From an uncultured Clostridia bacterium (GTDB lineage: Bacteria; Bacillota; Clostridia; Christensenellales; UBA1242): a stretch of 64,000 nucleotides of DNA. A program made the translations under genes and the position numbers. The notes under the pieces were generated by a model. That model made no database searches, was not told the DNA's origin, and saw nothing but the letters and a program-made list of their open reading frames with translations. Below, piece after piece: positions 8,136 to 15,951 of this stretch; position 1 is the stretch's first letter, and the number at the start of each line of letters is the position of its first letter. The stretch is taken from assembly GCA_944377365.1 (NCBI GenBank), contig CALWEQ010000001.1:25093-89092 (forward strand). The letters are read 5' to 3'.

Positions 8136-10034
8136 TCACGTAATAAGCAAAATAGTGTCACCCTTTGCAACGGTCGTGCCGGGCGGAGGTAACTGTTTTA
8201 GCACGCGATCACCATCGCCATCGGTTTCAAAATAAATACCAACCTTTTTTAACACTACTTCGGCAGCAGAGACGGTCATGCTGGTTACATCTGGCATTTC
8301 CACTGTTTCAACAACAACCGTTTGATTGTCTTTTGGAATGTTTTTATATTTCAATATGCCGGCTAATATCTCTTTCCCATAAGGCGAAGCGACAACGCTT
8401 CCATAGTATGCTCCTGCTCCCGGCTCGTCGACCATTATCATGACAACATAATCGGGATCGCTAGCAGGATAAGTTCCTATAAAACTCGAAATATACTTGC
8501 CTTGCGCTATATGTCCACTTTCATCATATTTTTGTGCAGTTCCGGTTTTTCCTCCCACATCATAACCTTCCAAGAACGAATAAGGTGTTTGCTTGTTTGT
8601 AACAGACGAGAGCATTTTGCAGATTGTTTGAGAGGTTTCTTTACTTACAATTTGTCCCTTAACAGTATGATTTGCTTCGATCAAAACGTTTCCAAAGCAG
8701 TCAATAATGTTTTCTATAATTGACGGTTGCATCAAATTTCCACCATTTAAAATTCCACAGACGATAGTCAATAATTGGATAGGCGTAACTGCAACTGCAT
8801 GACCAAACCCCATTCTAGCAAGGTCGACATTTTTGACAAGTGATTTGTCCATCAAAATCCCACTCGCTTCACCTGCTAAATCTATCCCAGTCTTTTGCCC
8901 CAATCCAAATTTTTGCATATACTCGTAAAATCTGTCGACGCCAAGACGCAATGCAAGTTCCATAAACACACAGTTGCAAGAATTCATAAGCCCTTCTTCT
9001 AGGGTTTGCGAGCCATGTCCTTTACTGCGCCAACACTTGATTTTTACTCCATCGACTACTCGCGATCCGCTACAATAAAATGTGTCGGATTCATCAACCA
9101 CGCCAGCTTCAAGCGCCGCAGCAAGTGTTAAAATCTTGAAAGTTGAACCAGGCTCATAAACATCGGTGATCGCTTTTATTCTCGACTGCTCAAACAGGAT
9201 TTCGATGTTGTCACGAGGCAATTCGTTTAAATCGAAACTAGGCTTTGACGACATCGCCAAAATCTCGCTGGTTTTTGCATTCATAACTAACCCCGTAACG
9301 CCTTTTGCTTTTTGTTCGAGCATGGCTTTTTCGAGTGCCTGTTCTAAAATGAGTTGTATTTTTGAATCAACGGTTATTGTGATGTCTGCGCCTTTTGTAG
9401 CAGGAACATAATATCTCAACGTTCCACCAATTTCTTTGCCTTGCAAATCGCTTTGCGTAAATGAATAGCCGTCCTCACCTTTTAAATAACTTTCAAACTG
9501 CGATTCAATGCCACTTTGCCCAACGTTGTCAACGCTGACAAACCCCAGCACTTGCGAAAGCAAGTTGCCATATGTGTAATACCTGCCGACGCTCTCTGCC
9601 AAATAAACTCCATCAAGATTTTTTTGATATATGTTTTCTGCTATCTCTGGTGAAACTTGCAGTTTTATTAACACTTCGGACACATTTTTCTTTATTGTTT
9701 TTTCATAGACGTTAAGATAGTTTAGCCCTAACAGGTTGGAAAGATACTGAGCCACCTCTTTGGGATCTCTGACTTCACGCGCTCGCACATAGACGTTGTA
9801 GGTTGTGTAACTTACTGCAAGTCGAGAGCCTGTCGCATCATATATATCACCGCGTGGCGCGACAATTGCGAGATCTCTTGTCCACTGGTCAGTTGCGCGC
9901 AACTGTAAATCTTTGCCATTTATGATTTGAATGACAAACAGCCTAACAATAAGTGCACAAAAAAGAAAGGATACCAGCGTGATTAAAGCAAGTATCCTTT
10001 TTCGAAACGAGTGTAGGGTGAAAAGGCTCTGCAA
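8136..10034 (-). CDS. Class B penicillin-binding protein (FtsI/SpoVD-type transpeptidase) with C-terminal PASTA domain
   Basis: Crosslinks septal or spore peptidoglycan outside the membrane. The protein has 632 residues: a signal-anchor helix at about 13-34, a dimerisation/pedestal domain (RGDIYDATG at about 59-67), and the transpeptidase domain with active-site STFK near 296, SCN near 355 and KTGT near 495. A PASTA domain occupies about 577-632, as in SpoVD and PBP2x-like enzymes. The start is a TTG with GGAGG seven bases upstream; that GGAGG lies in the last codons of the upstream FtsL-like gene, so translation is probably coupled. Whether it serves division, sporulation or both cannot be decided from sequence. 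Confidence 0.93.
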   Translation of the reverse strand: MQSLFTLHSFRKRILALITLVSFLFCALIVRLFVIQIINGKDLQLRATDQWTRDLAIVAPRGDIYDATGSRLAVSYTTYNVYVRAREVRDPKEVAQYLSNLLGLNYLNVYEKTIKKNVSEVLIKLQVSPEIAENIYQKNLDGVYLAESVGRYYTYGNLLSQVLGFVSVDNVGQSGIESQFESYLKGEDGYSFTQSDLQGKEIGGTLRYYVPATKGADITITVDSKIQLILEQALEKAMLEQKAKGVTGLVMNAKTSEILAMSSKPSFDLNELPRDNIEILFEQSRIKAITDVYEPGSTFKILTLAAALEAGVVDESDTFYCSGSRVVDGVKIKCWRSKGHGSQTLEEGLMNSCNCVFMELALRLGVDRFYEYMQKFGLGQKTGIDLAGEASGILMDKSLVKNVDLARMGFGHAVAVTPIQLLTIVCGILNGGNLMQPSIIENIIDCFGNVLIEANHTVKGQIVSKETSQTICKMLSSVTNKQTPYSFLEGYDVGGKTGTAQKYDESGHIAQGKYISSFIGTYPASDPDYVVMIMVDEPGAGAYYGSVVASPYGKEILAGILKYKNIPKDNQTVVVETVEMPDVTSMTVSAAEVVLKKVGIYFETDGDGDRVLKQLPPPGTTVAKGDTILLIT

Positions 10035-10037
10035 AAA

Positions 10038-10565
10038 TCAACCTCCAATTACCCCCGATAAAAAATTGCATAGTCTGTCAAACCAGTTTGATTGCTCCTC
10101 AAAATCGCTTGGACGCATCACCTCATCAGGAAAGGTCTCCACAAGCTCGGCCATCTTGTTTCCCGAATCTACAGAGGCGATTTTTTGCATGAGCGTTGCA
10201 ACATTGACCGAATATTCACTCTGCGCCACATTGTAAGCCGAGATCGTGTCGGAAAGCTCAACTGCTGTGAAAATGCCGAGTGCAATGGTAACTCCTATTC
10301 CAAGCGCGAGCGCTCCTCGTTTAAGATAAGAAAGTCTTTTCTTTTTTGGCTCTTCTTTTTCAACAAGTTTTTCAAGCTTCAACACTCTCTTCTTTTTTTG
10401 AGGAGTGATTTCTGGCATAAGGTCATAATTGGGGGTTTCAACAACGATATTCTGTTGCTTCGAAAAAGTTTTTTCAGTTTCAACTTGCTTGTCTGTTTTG
10501 ACTTCAATTTGAGTTTTAGTTTCGACCTCTTTTTCAAGCAAGAGAGTTTTTTGCTCTCGCTTCAT
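10038..10565 (-). CDS. FtsL-like single-pass membrane protein
   Basis: A protein of 175 residues from the ATG at 10565 (a GTG three codons earlier is also possible; the GGGGGTGA ribosome site favours the ATG). It has a long charged, Lys/Glu-rich cytoplasmic tail (about 1-85), one membrane helix (about 90-112) and a short external part predicted to be helical. It lies immediately before a PBP2/SpoVD-type gene and downstream of rsmH, the usual place of ftsL, whose products share this topology but little sequence. The assignment rests on position and topology only. Confidence 0.6.
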   Translation of the reverse strand: MKREQKTLLLEKEVETKTQIEVKTDKQVETEKTFSKQQNIVVETPNYDLMPEITPQKKKRVLKLEKLVEKEEPKKKRLSYLKRGALALGIGVTIALGIFTAVELSDTISAYNVAQSEYSVNVATLMQKIASVDSGNKMAELVETFPDEVMRPSDFEEQSNWFDRLCNFLSGVIGG

Positions 10566-10592
10566 TATACTCACCCCCGTTAAAAACTATTC

Positions 10593-12710
10593 TTATTGCC
10601 AAACAGGATCATTAGGATATTCTGGTGGTTCTATCAAGTTTAAGATTGAACAATAGAACGCATAATTCTTATCCCTATTTCCTGGCTCTTTCTCAATGTC
10701 AAACGCAACTTCAAAATATGAAAAGTTAAATCTCTCGCTGTCTAGCACTGCAAATGATCCTGCATTGTTAAAGCCACTCTCCAAAACTTCATAATATTTT
10801 CTTGCATCCGTTTCACCCGTAATGGTAACCACGTTGTTTGTCTTGTCTTCCGTTTTGTCAGGTTGAAGAACATCTGGCACGGCAAACTTGCCTATCTTGA
10901 CCGTTTCACCGAAATATTCGTTCGCGTCAAGTTCAAATTCAAAATACGATCCTTCCTCTCCTGCTTCGTGAGGTCCGTCCTTTAAGGTGATGTTTTGCCT
11001 TATCTCTTTTATCTCTCTGTTAAGCACATTGCCTGTCGCGTCGGTCTGCACTTTGACATACCTTAAAATTACCGTCATCGTAAGTGTTTCGTCAGTTACT
11101 ATGCTGTCTCCATCATTGCCAGCATCATATTTCATATCAAGCCAAATGTCACCAATCTCAACTTGCTCTTCCGATGGCAACAAAACAAAGCTTTGATATT
11201 CAAATGGTCCTCCAACGTTTACGAATGGATCGTCTGATGTCGCTGACGAGAAGAATGTTGTGTAAGGGAATAACGCCACCTCCGATGCAGTAAACGCATC
11301 ACCAACATATGTCGGTTCGTCATCTTGTTGCTCTTCACCAGAAGTCGTTCCCCCCTCTTCGTCGATGTCATAACTCGTCATTCCTGTCGTCGTCAATGTG
11401 CCAGCATAGTTTACTATCGCCTCGACCATGACCTCATAGTTTAAAGTGTTTTTTGCAAGCTCAGTCGAATATGCCGTTTCTCCAATGATCTCTTCCAAAA
11501 TGAAGTCCACAATAAACTGCTTGTCTGTTGACGTGAGTCCAACATAAGTGCCGAGTTTGTAAAAATCTTCCTTTGCACTTTCAAGGGCAACTTGAACACT
11601 GCTCTTTACTTCTGGTGCGGTTTGAGGCAAAAATCCGTCAACGGAAACCATTGGTAGCCCTGTTTCACCATAACTCACCGTTATCTCTGCTGGTGTCAAG
11701 CCAATGGCAATTCGATAGATAGCATATTCCAGCGCTGTAACATACTCCTCATTGACAAAATCGGTGAGGTATGTACGTGAAACAAAAGGATAGCCAAACT
11801 CCTGAAAAATGCTTGTATAATATTTTTCAAAAGTCTCAAAATCATATTTAAAATTTTCATCTTCCTTGTTAAAAGTCGCTTCTACCTTTCCATCTGAGGC
11901 CTCACTTCCATACGCATAGATCCACGCTTCATAACTTGCCTGGTCATATGGCAGGCTCCAATTCCAAGCATAACTGTCATCTGCTGTTACTTTTGTGCCT
12001 ATGTTTTCGACTGATTGCATTTGTAAAACATTTGTTTCTATGTTATAGGTGAAAAAATAGCTAACATTTTCGATAGTAACTATATCACTGCCAGCGCTGT
12101 TTTTAAATATTGACCCGTCCAGTGTAGATTGCAAAGTAATAATTCCATCTGAAAAACTATAACGATATTCAATTTCATTGATAGTTATAAAGTTGTCTTC
12201 CCCAACAACAGTTATTTTTACAGGTTCAACATTTGTGATTTGATAACGAATAGCGTCATAAAAGCCTACGAAGTCGTCCTTATTCGAGTCATATCTACCT
12301 TTTAAATCTTCTAGTTCTTCATTCCCTTCGTTTTCAGATAACAATAGTTCGAAAATATTAGAATACTTTTCCTCTTCTCCAATGTTTGGATGATAATTCA
12401 TACTACCATAAATCTGAAACATTGTAGTTACCACATCTTCTGCAAAAGAATTGTAGTAATTACTTTCAACAACGTTATTGTCAAAATCATAATTTAACGG
12501 TTTTCGAAGCACAAGCACGCCGTCTAGCTTTACGCCGTCGGACTCTTCTTGCAAAGCGTCGTTGAATTCGTCTTCGGTTATCTCTCCATTTTCGAGTTGA
12601 TCTTCAAGTTCGTCAAGTCTGTCCGGGTCAACACCCATGCAACCGGAAAACATGATTGCAAAAACAAACACAAAAATCAAACTTAAAATTGAAATCCATT
12701 TCTTTTTCAT
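10593..12710 (-). CDS. Large exported lipoprotein of unknown function, 705 residues
   Basis: The N-terminus has KKK, a hydrophobic stretch and a lipobox ending FSGC at about residue 23, so the protein should be lipidated on the outer face of the membrane. The mature N-terminus carries a short acidic helix (ELEDQLENGEITEDEFNDAL) resembling a SHOCT-type segment. The remainder is acidic, Tyr/Phe-rich and partly beta-like, with a GEEQQDDEP linker at about 455. I recognise no enzyme family. It sits between rsmH and the ftsL/PBP pair, an unusual place for a lipoprotein. It has its own promoter, with the -10 ending 6 nt before the ATG and no nearby ribosome site. Confidence 0.8.
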   Translation of the reverse strand: MKKKWISILSLIFVFVFAIMFSGCMGVDPDRLDELEDQLENGEITEDEFNDALQEESDGVKLDGVLVLRKPLNYDFDNNVVESNYYNSFAEDVVTTMFQIYGSMNYHPNIGEEEKYSNIFELLLSENEGNEELEDLKGRYDSNKDDFVGFYDAIRYQITNVEPVKITVVGEDNFITINEIEYRYSFSDGIITLQSTLDGSIFKNSAGSDIVTIENVSYFFTYNIETNVLQMQSVENIGTKVTADDSYAWNWSLPYDQASYEAWIYAYGSEASDGKVEATFNKEDENFKYDFETFEKYYTSIFQEFGYPFVSRTYLTDFVNEEYVTALEYAIYRIAIGLTPAEITVSYGETGLPMVSVDGFLPQTAPEVKSSVQVALESAKEDFYKLGTYVGLTSTDKQFIVDFILEEIIGETAYSTELAKNTLNYEVMVEAIVNYAGTLTTTGMTSYDIDEEGGTTSGEEQQDDEPTYVGDAFTASEVALFPYTTFFSSATSDDPFVNVGGPFEYQSFVLLPSEEQVEIGDIWLDMKYDAGNDGDSIVTDETLTMTVILRYVKVQTDATGNVLNREIKEIRQNITLKDGPHEAGEEGSYFEFELDANEYFGETVKIGKFAVPDVLQPDKTEDKTNNVVTITGETDARKYYEVLESGFNNAGSFAVLDSERFNFSYFEVAFDIEKEPGNRDKNYAFYCSILNLIEPPEYPNDPVWQ

Positions 12711-12716
12711 ATGATT

Positions 12717-12745
12717 AGTATAACTTATCCTCTCAAAAAAATCAA
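12717..12745 (-). promoter_or_regulatory. Promoter giving a probable leaderless mRNA (705-residue lipoprotein)
   Basis: On the minus strand TTGATT, 17 nt and TATACT, then AATCAT and the ATG at 12710. A GAGAGGAT sequence lies upstream of the -10 box and so cannot be in the mRNA as a ribosome site. Confidence 0.7.
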
Positions 12746-12771
12746 ACTTTTTCTTGTTTTAATTTAATAGT

Positions 12772-12800
12772 CAAAAAGCAGGCTTTTGCCTGCTTTTTTT
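12772..12800 (-). terminator. Terminator of the 657-residue lipoprotein gene
   Basis: Stem GCAGGC / GCCTGC with a four-base loop, flanked by A and T runs. It overlaps the end of the gene at 12799 and separates it from the next lipoprotein gene, which has its own promoter. Confidence 0.88.
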
Positions 12801-14772
12801 AAAATTCTCTGCTTGCCTCGTTCGGCAACAGTTCTGGTGATATTATCGGATCTTGGATTATTGTAGTTTCTTCTTTACTTAATTCGTAATCCTTTCCCTT
12901 TTCTCCAAGCCCTAATGAGTAAGAAAAATTATCAGTGGAATTTGTATACCAAGGAACCCTAACAGTAAATTTCTTTACTATAATATCATTATCACTTTCT
13001 TGATAAACAACTAACGCATCAAACCATTGAACATATCCTGTCCCAAATGAATTGTCAAGGGTTTTTGGATTAATGGCCCCCACATAACAAGCAATAGGTG
13101 TTGCGCCCTCTGGCGTGTATTCCTTTGCATAATCGTCAAGGTTTATGTCCGCTGTGGTGTTGTTTATAAGTGTTGAGATATTAAAAGAAGATTTTCTAGT
13201 AAAATCTCTTATCATGTCAATATCGTCAGCCTTTGTTTTATATTCTTGCAACATTGCTTTGACTTGGTCAATATCACTGTTATCTACTTGATCGCCTGTC
13301 GAACAAACATTTTTTAAATAATCTTTAAAATTTGAGTCTCCTATTCGCTGGGACAACTCTGAATATTCTAATATTATGCTTAAAAAGGATGCTTTATAAA
13401 TTGCTTCTGCTAATCTATGATTTGTAGTGTCAGGGCCCACACAGTCTGCATAAAGTTTAAATCCGTTCTCTGAAAGTTGCATAAATTGAATTTTGTATTC
13501 TGAAGCAACATCAAACACTTTATCAGTCACATCATTAAAAAATGTTTCAAAAGGCACGAGGTCGTAACCCTCACCAAACACCTCGTTGTAGAGCGAGTCG
13601 AATGAAACCTCTTGGGCTGTTTCTGGCTGAGAGAGTTCTGGCAAATTTTCAACAGTTGTGCCTAATGCAAAACTGCCCACTTCGGCGACATCGACGTTTC
13701 CACTCAAATCGGTTTTGCCCTCTTCAACTGTGACTGCATATGCTTTCACGCTTCCATCACTTTCGACTGTGAAGACGTTTGCCATTTGACAATTTGCAGT
13801 TGTGATGTTTCCACCAGCCGTATAAGGCATTGGCTGAGTAAACTCGCCAACGCAAATCTTTTCAGCACCACCAAACAGAGTGCTCAACTCGTTTGTGACG
13901 TCTGCCATTGCAGAAAAGTTTGTAATTTGTTTAAGTTCAATCAAATCTGCCAAATCCGTAAGTTCGCTAGTCAAACTGTCAACGCTCTGCAAGTATTGTG
14001 CAGTGGCACTGTCGAGCTTGTTGATTAAATCTCCCTTTTCGCTTTCTTTGATTGTGGCATTTTCATCAATGCCAGCAATGTCAAGGATCTTTTGTACAAG
14101 GCTGCTTCCATTTAACAGAGAGTTCCACTTGCTTTCATATTCTTTGAACGTGTTTGAACTCATAGAAAAACTTGTCAAAATTTTTGTTTGGTCATTTTCA
14201 AACGCAAAAACCGATCGTGTCGTCTCTTCGCCTATCTCATACCAGAATGGCTCATTGACCATTTGCAGATTTTCTAAGCCCGGGAATTTTTTTCTTAAAA
14301 TCTCTTCTTGACAGGTGCTTAATGCCTCTTTAACATATTCCTGCAAACTCTCTTCCGAAAGCGACTGCCCAACAATCTCACCAACCACGATTTCAGCATC
14401 CGGATCTTCTGTTCCTGGTTCTTCTATTCCAGGTTCTTCTGTTCCTGGGTTGTCAACACCTGGTTCGTTTGTTCCTGGTTCTTCTACCCCAGGGTTGTCA
14501 ACACTTGGGTCGTCTATTCCCGGATTTTCAATGCCTGGGTTGTCAGTCCCTGGGTTTTCAATTCCCGGGATGTCGGTCCCTGGGTTTTCAATCCCTGGTT
14601 TTGTTGGATCGTCAGCAGTTAGATTTGAGTCTGGTGTGCATGCTCCAATAGAAAAAGCTAATGCTGTTGTGACCGTAACTGCCGAAAAGATCATGCCCAC
14701 TTTTTTAAGTGTTGACATAGTTGTTTGTTTAGAACTTTTAAACAACTCGGCAATTCTTTCTTTTACAGACAT
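12799..14772 (-). CDS. Exported lipoprotein with Pro-Gly pentapeptide spacer, 657 residues
   Basis: A long n-region (26 residues) and a hydrophobic core end in a lipobox-like SIGAC at 41-45. Then come 13 units of a five-residue repeat (PGIEN, PGTDN, PGVEE and variants) at residues 59-123, followed by a helical, Leu/Ser/Asp-rich body of about 530 residues with no family I recognise. The Pro-Gly stretch should be an extended cell-wall-spanning stalk. A GGAGGGAAAT site sets the start at 14772; a second ATG at residue 19 has no ribosome site. An open plus-strand frame over the repeat is only a shadow of it. Confidence 0.8.
   Translation of the reverse strand: MSVKERIAELFKSSKQTTMSTLKKVGMIFSAVTVTTALAFSIGACTPDSNLTADDPTKPGIENPGTDIPGIENPGTDNPGIENPGIDDPSVDNPGVEEPGTNEPGVDNPGTEEPGIEEPGTEDPDAEIVVGEIVGQSLSEESLQEYVKEALSTCQEEILRKKFPGLENLQMVNEPFWYEIGEETTRSVFAFENDQTKILTSFSMSSNTFKEYESKWNSLLNGSSLVQKILDIAGIDENATIKESEKGDLINKLDSATAQYLQSVDSLTSELTDLADLIELKQITNFSAMADVTNELSTLFGGAEKICVGEFTQPMPYTAGGNITTANCQMANVFTVESDGSVKAYAVTVEEGKTDLSGNVDVAEVGSFALGTTVENLPELSQPETAQEVSFDSLYNEVFGEGYDLVPFETFFNDVTDKVFDVASEYKIQFMQLSENGFKLYADCVGPDTTNHRLAEAIYKASFLSIILEYSELSQRIGDSNFKDYLKNVCSTGDQVDNSDIDQVKAMLQEYKTKADDIDMIRDFTRKSSFNISTLINNTTADINLDDYAKEYTPEGATPIACYVGAINPKTLDNSFGTGYVQWFDALVVYQESDNDIIVKKFTVRVPWYTNSTDNFSYSLGLGEKGKDYELSKEETTIIQDPIISPELLPNEASREF
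14404..14598 (-). repeat. 15-bp tandem repeat encoding PGxxx units
   Basis: Thirteen in-frame 15-bp units within the 657-residue lipoprotein gene, each encoding Pro-(Gly/Ser)-x-(Glu/Asp/Asn)-x. Unit number could vary by slippage. Confidence 0.9.
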
Positions 14773-14858
14773 ATTTCCCTCCGCCTATTAATTTTTATTT
14801 TTTCTACTTGCGTTTTGCCTAAATTTTTTGTTGCGACCAAAATCGATCGCAGTCAATG

Positions 14859-14939
14859 GACCGAAGCCTCTCGCGTTTGCGAGGGCAAAAACCCGCAAGG
14901 GTTTTTGCAACTTTCACGGAAGTGAAAGTGGCTTCGGTC
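14859..14939 (+). ncRNA. Perfect four-way-junction structured element (RNA or DNA cruciform)
   Basis: The outer helix pairs GACCGAAGCC (14859-14868) with GGCTTCGGTC (14930-14939), 10 bp without mismatch. Three hairpins lie inside: CTCGC/GCGAG (14870-14883, loop GTTT), GCAAAAACCC/GGGTTTTTGC (14885-14908, loop GCAA) and ACTTTCAC/GTGAAAGT (14910-14929, loop GGAA). Single unpaired bases separate the arms. Read as plus-strand RNA, two loops are GNRA tetraloops, which favours that strand; the flanking genes point the other way. It matches no RNA family I can name. Strand and function are inferences. Confidence 0.6.
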
Positions 14940-15015
14940 ATTTTCATTTTATCACACTTGTCTGCCTTTTTCAACATTTTTTCAAAAAATTACAACCATT
15001 CGAACGCTTTCGACA

Positions 15016-15951
15016 TCAAAATTTTTCAAAAACACGAAGTTTTGCTGACCTTGACCTTTCATTTTTTTCAATTTCCTGCGCTGTTGGGACTATCGGCTTT
15101 TTGTTTACAAGCTTTCCCTCCGCCTTATGCCCGCAAATGCAAATCGGTGTTTTTGGAGGACAAATGCAATCGGTAGATTTTTCTTTAAACACATTTTTCA
15201 CAATCCTATCTTCCAAACTGTGAAAGGTTATGATTGAAACTCTGCCTTTTGAATTTAACAGTTCAACAAAATCTTCAACTGCGTTTTTCAAAATTTCAAG
15301 TTCGCCATTTACTTCAATCCTAATCGCCTGAAAAGTCTTTTTTGTGACGCCACCTTTTCCAAATATGACTTTTTTAGGAAAAGCAGACTCAACAATCTCT
15401 TTTAGTTGCAAAGTCGTTTCGATAGGCTTGATTTTTCTTGCTTTTACAATCGCTTTAACAATGTTGCTTGCATTAGCCTCCTCTCCATATTGCCACAAAA
15501 CATTTTTCAGTTTTTCTTCGCTATAACCGTTTACGACGTCAAATGCGCTGACAGTTTGCTCCCTATTCATACGCATATCAAGTGGGCCATCATGCAAAAA
15601 CGAAAACCCCCTTTCTGCCGTGTCGATTTGATAACTGCTTACTCCAAGGTCAGCCAAAATTCCGTCCACTTTTGTTATGCCCATCTTCGCAAGTTCGGTT
15701 TTCAAATCTTTAAAATTCGAGTGGACAAATGCAACATTTTTAAACCCTTTCAATCTTTCTTTGCTCGCTTTAATTGCTTCTTCGTCTTGATCAAAGCAAA
15801 CAAGTCTGCCATCATTTGACAGACTTTCTGCGATTTTTTTGCTATGTCCTCCGCCACCACAAGTCGCATCGACATAAATTCCATTAGGCTTTATTGCCAG
15901 CCCTTCTACTGCTTCATTTAAAAGCACCGGTATATGTAAAAACTCAGCCAT
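15016..15951 (-). CDS. rsmH: 16S rRNA (cytosine-1402-N4)-methyltransferase
   Basis: Methylates N4 of C1402 in the 16S rRNA decoding site using S-adenosylmethionine. The 311-residue protein starts HIPVLLNEAVEGL, with the SAM-binding DATCGGGGHSKKI block at about 28-40, FDQDEEAI, ADLGVSSYQID, the DMRMNR segment and the C-terminal FHSLEDRIVK motif, all typical of RsmH. The ATG at 15951 has GGAG nine bases upstream; an in-frame TTG further 5' lacks support. It overlaps the upstream CvpA-like gene by 8 bp. RsmH commonly opens the division/cell-wall cluster, matching the FtsL-like and PBP genes downstream. Confidence 0.96.
   Translation of the reverse strand: MAEFLHIPVLLNEAVEGLAIKPNGIYVDATCGGGGHSKKIAESLSNDGRLVCFDQDEEAIKASKERLKGFKNVAFVHSNFKDLKTELAKMGITKVDGILADLGVSSYQIDTAERGFSFLHDGPLDMRMNREQTVSAFDVVNGYSEEKLKNVLWQYGEEANASNIVKAIVKARKIKPIETTLQLKEIVESAFPKKVIFGKGGVTKKTFQAIRIEVNGELEILKNAVEDFVELLNSKGRVSIITFHSLEDRIVKNVFKEKSTDCICPPKTPICICGHKAEGKLVNKKPIVPTAQEIEKNERSRSAKLRVFEKF

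Noticed and set aside
14315..14791. Plus-strand open frame of Ser/Pro/Gly repeats
   Set aside because: It is the reverse-strand shadow of the Pro-Gly repeat in the minus-strand lipoprotein, which has the signal peptide and ribosome site.
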